A DNA stretch of 45,727 nucleotides from the NCBI RefSeq assembly GCF_000734965.1, contig NZ_JMTB01000079.1:1-45727 (forward strand), given 5' to 3'. The DNA comes from Trabulsiella guamensis ATCC 49490. GTDB lineage: Bacteria > Pseudomonadota > Gammaproteobacteria > Enterobacterales > Enterobacteriaceae. Position numbers and translations under genes: made by a program. Every line of letters starts with the position of its first letter. Position 1 is the first letter of the stretch. Shown here piece by piece: positions 1-9,996 of the stretch. A model generated the notes under the pieces. The model had not been told where the DNA came from and did not search any database. It worked only from the letters and a program-made list of their open reading frames with translations.

Positions 1-40
1 TTCTGTAATCAGAAGCCGTAATTCGCCTGGTTTTAGAGCA

Positions 41-64
41 AAAACGGGCCTTGCGACCCGTTTT
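41..64 (-). terminator. Rho-independent terminator of clpB
   Basis: An 8-bp perfect stem (AAAACGGG paired with CCCGTTTT) with an 8-nt loop lies just past the clpB stop codon. Read on the minus strand the stem runs into a T-rich stretch, as expected for an intrinsic terminator. Confidence 0.8.
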
Positions 65-68
65 AGAT

Positions 69-2642
69 TTATTGCACAGCGACGATATGGTCGTCTTTCA
101 CTTCCAGACGTACCGTTTTACCAGGCACCAGTTCCCCGGAAAGGATCTGCTGCGCCAGCGGGTTTTCGATCTGCTGCTGGATAGCACGTTTCAACGGACG
201 TGCGCCATATACCGGATCGTAGCCGTTTTCGCTTAGCAGTTTCAGTGCCTCATCAGACATCCGGACTTCATAGCCACGTTCTTCCAGACGTTTGTACAGA
301 CGCTGCAACTGGATCTGCGCGATAGAGGCGATGTGTTTTTCACCCAGCGGATGGAACACAACAACTTCATCGATACGGTTGATGAATTCCGGACGGAAGC
401 TGTGGCTGACCACCCCTAACACCAGTTCTTTCATGTGGCTGTAATCCAGCTCGCCAAAGCGTTCCTGAATCAAATCGGAACCGAGGTTAGAGGTCATAAT
501 GACAACCGTATTACGGAAGTCGACCGTTCTCCCCTGCCCGTCCGTCAAACGCCCGTCATCCAGCACCTGCAGCAGAATGTTGAAAACATCCGGATGTGCT
601 TTTTCCACTTCGTCTAACAAGATGACGGAGTAAGGACGACGGCGCACCGCTTCAGTGAGATAACCGCCCTCTTCATAGCCGACATAGCCCGGAGGTGCCC
701 CGACCAAGCGAGACACGGCGTGTTTCTCCATAAACTCGGACATATCGATACGTACCATCGCATCGTCGCTGTCGAACATGAAGTTAGCTAGTGACTTACA
801 CAGCTCCGTTTTACCGACCCCGGTCGGCCCGAGGAACAGGAACGAACCAATCGGGCGATTCGGATCAGACAACCCGGCACGGCTACGGCGAATCGCGTTC
901 GATACTGCTTCAACCGCTTCATCCTGGCCAATAACGCGCTGATGCAGATCCTGCTCCATACGCAGCAGTTTATCGCGCTCACTTTCCATCATCCGGGAGA
1001 CTGGGATACCGGTCCAGCGCGCCAGCACTTCGGCGATTTCCGCATCGGTGACTTTGTTACGCAGCAAGCGCATAGTTTTGCCCTCTGACTGCGTGGCCGC
1101 TTCCAGTTGTTTTTCCAGCTCCGGAATTTTGCCGTACTGCAGCTCAGACATTCGGGCCAGATCACCCACACGGCGCGCCTGCTCAATGGCGATTTTCGCC
1201 TGTTCCAGCTCGGCTTTGATGGTCTGCGTGCCGGACAGCGAGGCTTTCTCCGCCTTCCACTCTTCTTCCAGCTCAGAATACTGACGTTCTTTGTCGTCCA
1301 GTTCCTCGTTAAGCATATCCAGGCGCTTACGGCTGGCTTCGTCAGACTCTTTCTTCAGCGCCTGCTGTTCCAGCTTCAGCTGGATGATACGTCTGTCGAG
1401 CCTGTCCAGCTCTTCCGGTTTGGAGTCGATCTGAATACGAATACTGGACGCAGCTTCATCGATCAGGTCAATGGCTTTATCCGGCAACTGACGGTCAGAA
1501 ATATAACGATGCGACAGCGTTGCAGCGGCCACAATCGCCGGGTCTGTGATCTGCACGTGGTGGTGCAGTTCATAACGCTCTTTCAGACCACGCAGGATCG
1601 CGATGGTGTCTTCTACCGTCGGCTCAGCGACAAACACTTTCTGGAAACGACGTTCCAGCGCCGCATCTTTTTCGATGTACTGGCGATATTCATCAAGCGT
1701 GGTTGCCCCGACGCAATGCAGCTCACCACGCGCCAGCGCAGGTTTCAGCATGTTCCCGGCATCCATCGCACCGTCGGCTTTGCCGGCGCCCACCATAGTG
1801 TGCAGCTCATCGATAAACAGGATAACGTTGCCTTCCTGTTTGGCGAGATCGTTCAGCACGCCTTTCAGACGCTCTTCGAATTCACCACGATATTTCGCCC
1901 CGGCCACCAGCGCGCCCATATCCAGCGCCAGCACCCGACGGCCTTTCAGCCCTTCCGGCACTTCGCCATTGACGATTCGCTGCGCCAGCCCTTCGACGAT
2001 AGCGGTTTTACCGACACCAGGCTCACCGATCAGCACCGGGTTATTTTTGGTACGGCGCTGCAGTACCTGGATAGTACGGCGAATCTCTTCATCACGGCCG
2101 ATCACCGGATCGAGTTTGCCCTGCTCGGCACGCTCGGTCAGATCGACGGTAAATTTCTTCAATGCCTGACGCTGGTCTTCGGCTCCCTGATCGTTCACGC
2201 TTTCACCTCCGCGCATTTGTTCAATCGCCTGATTCACATTGGCGGTTGTTGCTCCGGCAGTTTTCAGCAGATCGGTCAGCGTACCGCGCGATTCAAGCGC
2301 TGCCAGAACGAAGAGTTCTGACGAAATAAAGTTGTCCCCACGTTTCTGCGCCAGCTTATCGCACAGGTTCAGTACGCGAACCAGATCCTGCGACGGCTGT
2401 ACGTCGCCGCCGGTGCCTTCCACCTGCGGTAAACGGCTCAGCGCCTGTTCAATGGCGGTGCGCAACTGGCCGGCGTTGACGCCAGCAGTGGTTAATAATG
2501 GACGAATCGATCCCCCTTCCTGATTCAGCAAGGCGCTCATTAAATGAAGAGGTTCGATAAACTGGTTGTCGTGCCCCAGTGCAAGGGACTGGGCATCGGC
2601 GAGAGCAAGCTGGAATTTGTTGGTAAGACGATCCAGACGCAT
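69..2642 (-). CDS. clpB: ClpB, Hsp100 disaggregase
   Basis: ATP-driven cytoplasmic disaggregase that threads aggregated proteins through a hexameric pore, working with DnaK, DnaJ and GrpE. The 857 residues equal the E. coli length. In order: N-terminal Clp_N repeats (1-145), first AAA+ domain with Walker A GEPGVGKT at 206-213, a long coiled-coil middle domain (about 410-520), second AAA+ domain with Walker A GPTGVGKT near 605, and the C-terminal D2-small domain. I chose the ATG at 2642 because GGGAGGAGTT sits directly before it; an in-frame ATG four codons upstream would cover that ribosome site. It is monocistronic, with a sigma-32 promoter upstream and a terminator downstream. The assignment is certain. 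Confidence 0.98.
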   Translation of the reverse strand: MRLDRLTNKFQLALADAQSLALGHDNQFIEPLHLMSALLNQEGGSIRPLLTTAGVNAGQLRTAIEQALSRLPQVEGTGGDVQPSQDLVRVLNLCDKLAQKRGDNFISSELFVLAALESRGTLTDLLKTAGATTANVNQAIEQMRGGESVNDQGAEDQRQALKKFTVDLTERAEQGKLDPVIGRDEEIRRTIQVLQRRTKNNPVLIGEPGVGKTAIVEGLAQRIVNGEVPEGLKGRRVLALDMGALVAGAKYRGEFEERLKGVLNDLAKQEGNVILFIDELHTMVGAGKADGAMDAGNMLKPALARGELHCVGATTLDEYRQYIEKDAALERRFQKVFVAEPTVEDTIAILRGLKERYELHHHVQITDPAIVAAATLSHRYISDRQLPDKAIDLIDEAASSIRIQIDSKPEELDRLDRRIIQLKLEQQALKKESDEASRKRLDMLNEELDDKERQYSELEEEWKAEKASLSGTQTIKAELEQAKIAIEQARRVGDLARMSELQYGKIPELEKQLEAATQSEGKTMRLLRNKVTDAEIAEVLARWTGIPVSRMMESERDKLLRMEQDLHQRVIGQDEAVEAVSNAIRRSRAGLSDPNRPIGSFLFLGPTGVGKTELCKSLANFMFDSDDAMVRIDMSEFMEKHAVSRLVGAPPGYVGYEEGGYLTEAVRRRPYSVILLDEVEKAHPDVFNILLQVLDDGRLTDGQGRTVDFRNTVVIMTSNLGSDLIQERFGELDYSHMKELVLGVVSHSFRPEFINRIDEVVVFHPLGEKHIASIAQIQLQRLYKRLEERGYEVRMSDEALKLLSENGYDPVYGARPLKRAIQQQIENPLAQQILSGELVPGKTVRLEVKDDHIVAVQ
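2196..2210 (-). promoter_or_regulatory. Internal translation start for short ClpB
   Basis: A GGAGGTG ribosome-binding sequence (2204-2210) precedes an in-frame GTG at 2196-2198 that encodes Val149. E. coli makes an N-terminally truncated ClpB of about 80 kDa from this same codon. Initiation here would give 709 residues lacking the substrate-binding N domain. The site is seen; its use is inferred from E. coli. Confidence 0.75.
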
Positions 2643-2681
2643 AACTCCTCCCATAACAGGTCAAATTTGCTACTGGAGATT

Positions 2682-2709
2682 AAATGAGGTCATCCCTCAA
2701 TTATTCAAG
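2682..2709 (-). promoter_or_regulatory. Sigma-32 heat-shock promoter of clpB
   Basis: On the minus strand, CTTGAA (2704-2709) is followed after exactly 14 nt by CCTCATTT (2682-2689). This is close to the RpoH consensus CTTGAA-N13-15-CCCCATNT and lies 40 bp before the clpB start. Confidence 0.88.
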
Positions 2710-2770
2710 GTTAAAGACCTGAACTATGCGAAAAATAAATCAGCATTCTGGATCGTCTTGATTCTATAGG

Positions 2771-3502
2771 TTATATCAGCCAAATGAAACTTGCCATACG
2801 ACCAGTGATCTTGTCGCGGCGATAAGAGAAAAAATCATCCTTTTGGCTGAAGGTACAACGGTCTCCGCCGTAAACCTGGTCCACCCCGACATTCGCCAGA
2901 CGCTGACGCGCCAGCTGGTAAATATCGGCATAATATTTTTCACCTGCCGGGCGGAAAGCCTTGTCAGCATTAGCGTCTTTTGCCATGAACGCGTCACGCA
3001 CCTCAGGCCCAACTTCAAACGCGTCCGGGCCGATGGCAGGGCCAAGCCAGGCCATAATGTTCTCCGGCTGGTCGGTAAAACAGGCGACCGTATCTTCCAG
3101 CACGCCTTCGCACAAACCACGCCATCCGGCATGCGCCGCCGCCACTTCGGTACCCGCGTGGTTGCAAAACAGAACCGGCAAACAGTCTGCTGTCATCACT
3201 GCGCACACCTGCCCCGGGATATTACTGTAAGCGGCGTCTGCCCGTTTCGAGTCGTAAGATCCACCGGTTAAAGTCAGTACTTCTTTACCATGCACCTGCT
3301 CAAGCCAGACAGGTTTCGACGGCAGACCACCTGCCGCAAACATCCGCGCTCGGTTTTCTTCGACATGTGCAAGATCATCGCCACAGTGGGCACCCAGATT
3401 CAGTGAATCATACGGCGGCAGGCTGACGCCGCCGACACGTGTGGAGCTACAGGCTGCAACGCCTTGCGGAACGGGCCACTGTGGAACGATTATCGTCGTC
3501 AT
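2771..3502 (-). CDS. pgeF: PgeF, peptidoglycan editing factor (YfiH)
   Basis: A 243-residue member of the DUF152/laccase-domain family. In E. coli this protein prevents faulty peptidoglycan precursors carrying L-Ser in place of L-Ala from building up; relatives have purine nucleoside phosphorylase or polyphenol oxidase activities in vitro. The metal-site residues are visible as His71 (in QVHGKEV), Cys107 (in TADCLPV) and His124 (in AAAHAGWRGL). No signal peptide is seen, so it is cytoplasmic. Its ATG overlaps the rluD stop by 4 bp (ATGA), so the two genes are translationally coupled in one operon. The fold and metal residues are clear; the physiological role rests on E. coli work. Confidence 0.95.
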   Translation of the reverse strand: MTTIIVPQWPVPQGVAACSSTRVGGVSLPPYDSLNLGAHCGDDLAHVEENRARMFAAGGLPSKPVWLEQVHGKEVLTLTGGSYDSKRADAAYSNIPGQVCAVMTADCLPVLFCNHAGTEVAAAHAGWRGLCEGVLEDTVACFTDQPENIMAWLGPAIGPDAFEVGPEVRDAFMAKDANADKAFRPAGEKYYADIYQLARQRLANVGVDQVYGGDRCTFSQKDDFFSYRRDKITGRMASFIWLI

Positions 3503-4479
3503 AACCAGTCAACTTCATCTTTGTGGGCTTCGAAATCAGCGCGCATCGCATCGATGAGATCCACCATGTCCTGTGGAATTGGCGCATGCCACTCCATTTC
3601 GATGCCGGTGATCGGGTGATAAAGACGCAGCATAGTCGCGTGCAGCGCCTGACGGTCGAATTTACGCAGTGCGGAAATAAACGCGTCGGAGGAATGCTTC
3701 GGCGGACGCGGGCGGCCACCGTACAGCTGATCACCCACCAGCGGATGCGTAATGTGTGCCATATGCACGCGGATTTGGTGTGTACGCCCGGTTTCCAGAC
3801 GCAAACGCAAACGCGTGTGCACACGGAAGTGTTCCATGATGCGATAGTGCGTCACTGCGGGTTTACCCATCGGGTGAACCGACATATGGGTACGTTTGGT
3901 GGGGTGGCGGCTAATCGGTTCTTCAACCGTGCCGCCCGAGGTCATATGACCAATCGCCACCGCTTCGTACTCACGGGTGATCTCACGCAGTTGCAGCGAC
4001 TCGACCAGTCGCGTCTGCGCCGGAATGGTTTTCGCCACCACCATCAGGCCTGTCGTGTCTTTATCGAGACGATGGACAATGCCGGCGCGCGGCACATCTG
4101 CGATGGGCGGATAATAATGCAATAAGGCGTTAAGAACGGTGCCGTCCGGATTACCCGCGCCAGGATGCACGACTAAATCACGCGGCTTGTTGATGACGAT
4201 GATATCATCATCTTCATAGACGATAGTGAGGGGGATATCCTGAGGCTCAAAGCGAACTTCTTCTTCGATTTCAACATCGACAGCGATGTTTTCGCCACCC
4301 AGGACTTTCTCTTTTGGCTTGTCGACGACGTTGCCGTTGACCAACACGCGCTGGTCGAGGATCCATTCTTTTATGCGCGAACGCGAATAATCCGGGAACA
4401 ATTCGGCCAAAGCTTGATCTAAGCGTTGACCGAGTTGATTTTCGGACACCGTTGCGGTGAGTTGTACTCGTTGTGCCAT
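3499..4479 (-). CDS. rluD: RluD, 23S rRNA pseudouridine(1911/1915/1917) synthase
   Basis: Converts three uridines of 23S rRNA helix 69 to pseudouridine, a modification important for 50S maturation and translation termination. The 326 residues match E. coli. An S4 RNA-binding domain occupies about 18-75. The RsuA/RluA-type catalytic domain carries the signature HRLDKDTTG, in which Asp139 is the nucleophile. It is the first gene of rluD-pgeF and is transcribed away from bamD across a 132-bp gap that must hold both promoters. Confidence 0.97.
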   Translation of the reverse strand: MAQRVQLTATVSENQLGQRLDQALAELFPDYSRSRIKEWILDQRVLVNGNVVDKPKEKVLGGENIAVDVEIEEEVRFEPQDIPLTIVYEDDDIIVINKPRDLVVHPGAGNPDGTVLNALLHYYPPIADVPRAGIVHRLDKDTTGLMVVAKTIPAQTRLVESLQLREITREYEAVAIGHMTSGGTVEEPISRHPTKRTHMSVHPMGKPAVTHYRIMEHFRVHTRLRLRLETGRTHQIRVHMAHITHPLVGDQLYGGRPRPPKHSSDAFISALRKFDRQALHATMLRLYHPITGIEMEWHAPIPQDMVDLIDAMRADFEAHKDEVDWL

Positions 4480-4611
4480 ATACAGCTTCTTCGTTTAACG
4501 TTGGGTTTTACGGCTTCGCCGTTTAATATAGTGTGCTATTGTAGCTGGTCTTAATCGGGAGCAGGAACAGAGAATCTCCCGTATACACATTTTGAGGAAT
4601 GTCAAAACGTC

Positions 4612-5349
4612 ATGACGCGCATGAAATATCTGGTGGCAGCAGCCACCTTGAGCCTGGCTTTGGTGGGTTGCTCTGGTTCAAAGGAAGAGGTGCCCGATAA
4701 CCCGCCGAATGAGATCTATGCTACCGCTCAGCAAAAGCTGCAGGACGGTAACTGGAAACAGGCAATAACGCAACTGGAAGCGTTGGATAACCGTTATCCG
4801 TTTGGTCCTTACTCTCAGCAGGTGCAGTTGGATCTGATCTACGCGTATTATAAAAATGCCGATTTACCGCTGGCTCAGGCGGCGATCGACCGCTTTATGC
4901 GCCTGAATCCAACGCATCCGAATATCGATTATGTCATCTACATGCGTGGCCTGACCAATATGGCCCTGGATGACAGCGCATTGCAGGGCTTCTTTGGCGT
5001 TGATCGCTCTGACCGCGATCCCCAGCACGCTCGTGACGCTTTCAGTGACTTTTCCAAACTGGTTCGTGGCTACCCTAACAGCCAGTACGCTTCAGATGCC
5101 TACAAACGGATGGTGTTCCTGAAAGATCGTCTGGCGAAATATGAGCTGTCTGTTGTGGATTACTACACTGACCGTGGCGCATGGGTGGCTGTCGTTAACC
5201 GTGTAGAAGGCATGCTGCGTAATTATCCAGATGCCCAGGCGACGCGTGATGCGCTGCCGAAGATGGAAAACGCCTATCGCGAGCTGCAGATGAACGCACA
5301 GGCGGATAAGGTCGCGAAAATTATTGCCGCCAACAGCAGCAATACCTGA
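4612..5349 (+). CDS. bamD: BamD, outer membrane assembly lipoprotein
   Basis: Essential lipoprotein of the BamABCDE machine that folds beta-barrel proteins into the outer membrane. It has 245 residues. The signal peptide ends in lipobox LVGC with the lipidated Cys at residue 20, followed by Ser-Gly, so there is no inner-membrane retention Asp at +2. The rest is helical TPR-like repeat sequence (about 30-235). The start MTRMKYL is the one remembered for E. coli; GAGGA lies rather far upstream, so Met4 is an alternative. BamE is also encoded in this window at 21641. Confidence 0.97.
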   Translation: MTRMKYLVAAATLSLALVGCSGSKEEVPDNPPNEIYATAQQKLQDGNWKQAITQLEALDNRYPFGPYSQQVQLDLIYAYYKNADLPLAQAAIDRFMRLNPTHPNIDYVIYMRGLTNMALDDSALQGFFGVDRSDRDPQHARDAFSDFSKLVRGYPNSQYASDAYKRMVFLKDRLAKYELSVVDYYTDRGAWVAVVNRVEGMLRNYPDAQATRDALPKMENAYRELQMNAQADKVAKIIAANSSNT

Positions 5350-5366
5350 TCCCGTTTCTGATACGT

Positions 5367-5396
5367 AAAACGGCAGCCCATGGGCTGCCGTTTTTT
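5367..5396 (+). terminator. Rho-independent terminator of bamD
   Basis: A near-continuous palindrome (AAAACGGCAGCCC mirrored by GGGCTGCCGTTTT) followed by a T tract, starting 17 nt after the bamD stop. Confidence 0.88.
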
Positions 5397-5541
5397 TATT
5401 CGTTTTTGCGGGTTCTTAAAGAAAATCTCGCCAACGCAACTCATCAACTATGGCTTTCTTTCTTCACCTCTTCAAGGAGAAAATCACTTGTTCCTGTCCT
5501 GCCTCACAAAAAGATTTCGTTGACAAAAAGTGACAAAATAA

Positions 5542-5557
5542 CGTGATCTGTATCACA
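5542..5557 (+). promoter_or_regulatory. CRP-cAMP binding site upstream of raiA
   Basis: CGTGA-N6-TCACA, one mismatch from the TGTGA-N6-TCACA consensus, centred 70 bp before the raiA ATG. TTGACA at 5562-5567 follows and may be a -35 element, though I see no convincing -10 at standard spacing. CRP control would fit the stationary-phase role of RaiA. Confidence 0.6.
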
Positions 5558-5595
5558 CATTTTGACATCAGGAACGGTATGCTGAAATCACTTAG

Positions 5596-5952
<357 letters not shown>

Positions 5953-5977
5953 AACCTTCACAATTGAGTGTATCGCC

Positions 5978-6001
5978 AACGCGCCTTCGGGCGCGTTTTT
6001 T
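5978..6001 (+). terminator. Rho-independent terminator of raiA
   Basis: Eight-bp stem AACGCGCC/GGCGCGTT closed by a TTCG tetraloop and followed by a run of T. Confidence 0.9.
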
Positions 6002-6002
6002 G

Positions 6003-6032
6003 TTGACAGCATGAAAACAGTCCGGGTACTGT
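6003..6032 (+). promoter_or_regulatory. Promoter of pheLA
   Basis: Consensus -35 TTGACA at 6003-6008, an 18-nt spacer, and TACTGT at 6027-6032 as -10. It lies 28 bp before the pheL start. Confidence 0.65.
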
Positions 6033-6059
6033 TACCTGAGCAGACATAAGGAATCCTCC

Positions 6060-6131
6060 ATGCAGCGTACACCGTTCTTCTTCGCATTCTTTTTTACCTT
6101 CCCCCTGACCGGGAGGCGTTTCGTCGTATAA
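6060..6131 (+). CDS. pheL: pheA attenuation leader peptide, 3'-extended
   Basis: A 23-codon leader whose core reads MQRTPFFFAFFFTFP, with seven Phe codons in nine positions. Ribosome stalling on these codons when Phe-tRNA is scarce favours the antiterminator and switches on pheA. E. coli pheL, as I remember it, stops after the final Pro (15 codons). Here the run of C reads ccccc, so the expected TGA is out of frame and translation continues through LTGRRFVV to TAA at 6129. The stop therefore falls past the GGGAGGCG strand of the antiterminator. This could be a natural change or a one-base sequencing error. The SD is weak (AAGGAATCC). Confidence 0.85.
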   Translation: MQRTPFFFAFFFTFPLTGRRFVV

Positions 6132-6183
6132 GAAAGAATGCGAAGACGAACAATAAGGCCTCCCAAACCGGGAGGCCTTTTTT
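6078..6183 (+). promoter_or_regulatory. Phenylalanine attenuator (alternative RNA structures)
   Basis: All classic parts are visible. The leader-coding strand TCTTCGCATTCTT (6079-6091) pairs perfectly with AAGAATGCGAAGA (6134-6146), giving the 1:2 hairpin. GGGAGGC (6111-6117) can pair with GCCTCCC (6158-6164) as antiterminator. The terminator is AAGGCCTCCC (6155-6164), loop AAACC and GGGAGGCCTT (6170-6179), followed by T residues to 6183. Confidence 0.92.
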
Positions 6184-6207
6184 ATTGCTAACGACTAAGG
6201 CGACTTT

Positions 6208-7368
6208 ATGACATCGGAAAACCCGTTACTGGCTTTGCGCGATAAAATCAGCGCGCTGGATGAAAAGTTACTGGCTTTGCTGGCCGAACGCCGTGGGCTG
6301 GCCGTAGAGGTCGGTAAAGCGAAACTCGCGTCTCATCGTCCTGTACGTGATATCGATCGCGAGCGCGATTTGCTGGAGCGGCTGATCGCGCTGGGGAAAG
6401 ACCATCATCTGGATGCCCATTACATCACGCGTCTTTTCCAGCTCATCATCGAAGACTCTGTTCTGACTCAGCAAGCCCTGCTCCAGCAACACCTCAACAA
6501 GATTAATCCACATTCGGCGCGTATCGCTTTTCTGGGACCAAAAGGCTCTTATTCTCACCTTGCTGCACGCCAGTATGCAGCCCGTCATTTCGAACAATTT
6601 ATCGAAAGCGGCTGCTCAAAATTCGCCGACATCTTTAATCAGGTCGAAACCGGACAGGCCGATTACGCAGTCGTGCCGATTGAAAACACCAGTTCGGGGG
6701 CAATTAACGACGTCTACGACCTGTTACAGCACACCAGTCTGTCCATCGTGGGTGAAATGACAATCCCTATTGATCACTGTGTACTGGTGTCTGGCTCGAC
6801 CGATCTTAACAGCATTGAGACGGTTTACAGCCATCCACAACCGTTCCAGCAGTGCAGTCAGTTCCTGAACCGCTATCCACACTGGAAAATCGAATATACC
6901 GAGAGTTCGTCCGCCGCCATGGAAAAAGTGGCGCAGGCGAATTCGCCGAACGTGGCCGCACTCGGCAGCGAAGCCGGTGGCGCGCTGTATGGCCTGCAGG
7001 TATTAGAGCGTAACCTGGCCAATCAGACGCAGAACATCACTCGCTTTGTGGTGCTGGCACGAAAAGCGATCGACGTTTCCAGCCAGGTACCGGCGAAATC
7101 CACTTTGCTTATCGCCACCGGTCAACAGGCGGGCGCGCTGGTAGAAGCGCTGCTGGTGCTGCGTAACCACAATCTGATCATGACCAAACTGGAATCGCGC
7201 CCGATTTTCGGCAATCCGTGGGAAGAGATGTTCTACCTCGATATCCAGGCCAATATCGAGTCAGAAGCGATGCAAAAAGCGCTGAAAGAGTTGGGTAATA
7301 TTACCCGTTCGATGAAAGTGCTTGGCTGCTACCCCAGCGAAAACGTGGTGCCTGTCTCGCCTGAGTAA
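6208..7368 (+). CDS. pheA: PheA, chorismate mutase-prephenate dehydratase
   Basis: Bifunctional cytoplasmic enzyme turning chorismate into prephenate and then phenylpyruvate, the committed step to Phe. Of 386 residues, 1-95 form the AroQ mutase with active-site Arg11, Arg28, Lys39 and Glu52 all present. The dehydratase follows (about 104-285, with [11 protein letters not shown] and ENTSSG). The C-terminal ACT domain (about 298-376) has GALV and ESRP motifs that bind Phe for feedback inhibition. It is controlled by the pheL attenuator upstream and runs convergent to tyrA. Confidence 0.98.
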   Translation: MTSENPLLALRDKISALDEKLLALLAERRGLAVEVGKAKLASHRPVRDIDRERDLLERLIALGKDHHLDAHYITRLFQLIIEDSVLTQQALLQQHLNKINPHSARIAFLGPKGSYSHLAARQYAARHFEQFIESGCSKFADIFNQVETGQADYAVVPIENTSSGAINDVYDLLQHTSLSIVGEMTIPIDHCVLVSGSTDLNSIETVYSHPQPFQQCSQFLNRYPHWKIEYTESSSAAMEKVAQANSPNVAALGSEAGGALYGLQVLERNLANQTQNITRFVVLARKAIDVSSQVPAKSTLLIATGQQAGALVEALLVLRNHNLIMTKLESRPIFGNPWEEMFYLDIQANIESEAMQKALKELGNITRSMKVLGCYPSENVVPVSPE

Positions 7369-7378
7369 AGCGGGATAA

Positions 7379-7408
7379 AAAAAGCCAGCGGGTTTCCCAC
7401 TGGCTTTT
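7379..7408. terminator. Bidirectional terminator between pheA and tyrA
   Basis: AAAAGCCAG-C-GGG, loop TTT, CCC-A-CTGGCTTTT. The stem has one mismatch and has A/T runs on both sides, so it can serve both convergent genes. Confidence 0.85.
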
Positions 7409-7423
7409 CTGTTTTCCGGAAAG

Positions 7424-8545
7424 CTACTGGCGGCTGTCGTTCGCCTGACGTAACAACCCCCGGCTTTCGTTCTGAAAGCGTATCGCGTAATCGCCAAACC
7501 AGTGCTCTACCTTGCGGAAGCTGTCGATAAATGCCTGTTTGTCACCCTGTTCCAGTAAACCAATGGCTTCGCCAAAACGTTGATAGTAGCGCTTGATTAA
7601 CCGCAGGTTGCTCTGCGACGACATTATGATATCGGCGTAAAGCTGCGGATCCTGGGCAAACAAGCGCCCGACCATCGCCAGTTCAAGACGATAGATTGGC
7701 GACGAAAGCGCCAGCAACTGTTCAAGCTGAACGTTCTCTTCCGCCAGATGCAGGCCATAAGCGAAGGTGGCGAAGTGGCGCAGCGCCTGAATAAAGGCCA
7801 TATTCTGGTCGTGCTCGATAGCGCTGATACGGTGCAGTCTCGCCCCCCATACCTGAATCTGCTCCAAGAACCACTGATATGCCTCCGGCTGACGACCATC
7901 GCAGTAAACCACCACCTGCTTCGCCAGGCTCCCGCTGTCTGGCCCAAACATCGGATGCAGCCCCAGAACAGGTCCGTTATGAGCGGTGAGCATCGCCTGT
8001 AGCGGCCCCGCTTTCACCGATGCAAGATCGACAAGAATACAGTCTGCAGGCAACGTCGGCAGTTTTGCGATGATTTGCTCTGTGACGTGGATGGGCACGC
8101 TGACGATCACCATTCCGGCGTCAGAAACGATCTCTTCCGCCCGCGCCCAGTCCTCTTTTTCGAGGATGCGCACCTGATAGCCGGACAGCGTCAGCATCTT
8201 CTCAAACAGACGCCCCATCTGCCCGCCACCGCCTACTATCACCACCGGACGCAAATCCGGGCGCAGCGTTTTAAAACCTTTGTCATTCTCACTGGAGTAA
8301 GATTCTCGCATCACCCGACGCAGGACATCCTCGATAAGATCCGGGGGAACGCCGAGCGATTCCGCCTCTGCGCGGCGCGACGCCAGCATTGAGGCTTCGC
8401 GTTCCGGCACATAAATCGGCAGGCCGTATTTATTTTTTACCTCGCCGACTTCCGCGACCAGTTCAAGACGGCGCGCCAGCAGCCCCAGCAGCGCCTTATC
8501 GACTTCATCAATTTGATCGCGCAGCGCGGTCAGTTCAGCAACCAT
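7424..8545 (-). CDS. tyrA: TyrA, chorismate mutase-prephenate dehydrogenase
   Basis: Bifunctional enzyme from chorismate to 4-hydroxyphenylpyruvate, the tyrosine branch. Of 373 residues, an AroQ-type mutase domain covers 1-90. The NAD-binding Rossmann motif follows ([10 protein letters not shown], about 104-113), then the prephenate dehydrogenase domain to the end. AGAGGA lies upstream of the ATG. Only 10 bp separate it from the aroF stop, so aroF-tyrA is one operon, expected to be repressed by TyrR with tyrosine. Confidence 0.98.
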   Translation of the reverse strand: MVAELTALRDQIDEVDKALLGLLARRLELVAEVGEVKNKYGLPIYVPEREASMLASRRAEAESLGVPPDLIEDVLRRVMRESYSSENDKGFKTLRPDLRPVVIVGGGGQMGRLFEKMLTLSGYQVRILEKEDWARAEEIVSDAGMVIVSVPIHVTEQIIAKLPTLPADCILVDLASVKAGPLQAMLTAHNGPVLGLHPMFGPDSGSLAKQVVVYCDGRQPEAYQWFLEQIQVWGARLHRISAIEHDQNMAFIQALRHFATFAYGLHLAEENVQLEQLLALSSPIYRLELAMVGRLFAQDPQLYADIIMSSQSNLRLIKRYYQRFGEAIGLLEQGDKQAFIDSFRKVEHWFGDYAIRFQNESRGLLRQANDSRQ

Positions 8546-8555
8546 AACGTTCCTC

Positions 8556-9626
8556 TTACCCCAGACGTACCTTCAACTGGCCACGCAGATCTTTATCAAT
8601 TTCACGCAGCAACGCGTCCGTTGTTTCCCAGCTAATGCAGGCATCGGTGACCGACACGCCGTATTTCATCTCACTGCGCGGTTGTTCGGACGACTGATTG
8701 CCCTCATGAATATTACTTTCAATCATCAGGCCAATGATAGAACGGTTTCCGTCTTTGATCTGCGCCACAACTGACTCCGCCACGGCGGGCTGGCGACGAT
8801 AATCTTTATTCGAGTTACCATGGCTGCAATCTACCATCAGCGCGGGTTTGAGTCCTGCTTGTTCCATCTCTTTTTCACACTGCGCGACATCTGACGGGCT
8901 GTAGTTCGGCGCTTTGCCGCCACGTAAAATCACATGTCCGTCCGGGTTACCCTGCGTCTGCAACAGGCAAACCTGCCCGGCCTGGTTAATGCCGACAAAA
9001 CGGTGCGGCATTGCGGCGGCACGCATGGCATTAATCGCCGTGGCGAGGCTACCATCCGTGCCATTTTTAAAGCCGACCGGCATGGAAAGACCAGAGGCCA
9101 TTTCACGATGAGTCTGCGATTCAGTTGTGCGTGCGCCAATCGCCGACCAGCTAAAAAGATCACCCAGGTATTGCGGGCTGTTCGGATCCAGCGCTTCGGT
9201 TGCCAGCGGCAGCCCCATATTCACCAGTTCGAGCAGCAAACGACGCGCAATTTTCAGACCGGATTCAACATCAAACGAGCCATCCATGTGCGGATCGTTA
9301 ATCAGCCCCTTCCAGCCGACAGTGGTACGGGGTTTTTCAAAATAGACGCGCATCACCAGATAGAGGCTATCGCTGACCTCTGCGGCAAGTGCTTTAAATC
9401 GACGAGCATATTCAATCGCGGTTTCCGGATCGTGAATCGAGCAGGGTCCACACACCACCAGCAGGCGAGGATCGCGACCAGCAATGATGTCAGAAATGGT
9501 CTGGCGAGAGTGCTCAACCTGAGCTTCCTGTTCCGCACTCAGCGGAAATTCGACTTTTAATTGCTCTGGGGTGATCAGTATTTGTTCGTCGGAGATATGT
9601 ACGTTGTTCAGCGCGTCTTTTTGCAT
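8556..9626 (-). CDS. aroF: AroF, tyrosine-sensitive DAHP synthase
   Basis: Joins phosphoenolpyruvate and erythrose 4-phosphate into DAHP, the first step of the shikimate pathway. The 356 residues match the length of the Tyr-inhibited isoenzyme in E. coli, and pairing with tyrA fixes it as AroF rather than AroG or AroH. Family motifs seen are [10 protein letters not shown] (metal-binding Cys near 61), [10 protein letters not shown] and DCSHGNS. AGGATCGCCATC precedes the ATG. TyrR boxes lie 95-166 bp upstream. Confidence 0.98.
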   Translation of the reverse strand: MQKDALNNVHISDEQILITPEQLKVEFPLSAEQEAQVEHSRQTISDIIAGRDPRLLVVCGPCSIHDPETAIEYARRFKALAAEVSDSLYLVMRVYFEKPRTTVGWKGLINDPHMDGSFDVESGLKIARRLLLELVNMGLPLATEALDPNSPQYLGDLFSWSAIGARTTESQTHREMASGLSMPVGFKNGTDGSLATAINAMRAAAMPHRFVGINQAGQVCLLQTQGNPDGHVILRGGKAPNYSPSDVAQCEKEMEQAGLKPALMVDCSHGNSNKDYRRQPAVAESVVAQIKDGNRSIIGLMIESNIHEGNQSSEQPRSEMKYGVSVTDACISWETTDALLREIDKDLRGQLKVRLG

Positions 9627-9996
9627 GATGGCGATCCTGTATAGCTCGTTTGCGATAGTAGTTTCCTCACCTGAGGAGACATCACGATATCATAAACAGT
9701 AAAGAATACAAGCCACATATCGTAAACATTAATTTACATCAGCTAATTTTAAGCCACTTTTTCGCCACGTTAACTGTAATCATATATTTACACATTCAAT
9801 TCATGCCTAAGTAGCAATACCAGACAGCGCGTAGTGGGATTGACCAGTACTAACGCTACCTGCTTCGATATTCTTATTGAGATTCAACTTAAGAACAGAT
9901 AATCAATTACAGGGCGTAATGACTGCCTCAGTTAATAGTGATATCCTTAAAAACACATTTATTCATGTTTTATTACAGGCTGTACGGCGGTTTTTG
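9627..9996. other. Intergenic region aroF-yfiR
   Basis: 370 bp between divergent genes. It holds the TyrR boxes on the aroF side; the yfiR side must hold the promoter of the cyclic di-GMP operon, which I could not define. In-frame codons for YfiR extend up to 9877 but are probably not translated. Confidence 0.6.
9693..9792 (-). promoter_or_regulatory. TyrR boxes upstream of aroF
   Basis: Two good matches to the TyrR palindrome TGTAAA-N6-TTTACA: TGTAAT-CATATA-TTTACA at 9775-9792 and CGTAAA-CATTAA-TTTACA at 9721-9738. A weaker third candidate lies at 9693-9710 (TGTATT-N6-TGTTTA on the minus strand). E. coli aroF also has three boxes. I could not place -35 and -10 elements with confidence. Confidence 0.75.

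Noticed and set aside
1107-2321. 404-codon open frame on the plus strand
   Set aside because: It lies wholly antisense to clpB, has no ribosome site and a composition explained by the codon use of clpB.
2643-2790. Possible small RNA like RyfD between clpB and pgeF
   Set aside because: I recall an E. coli small RNA in this interval, but no separate promoter and terminator could be seen, so I do not call it.
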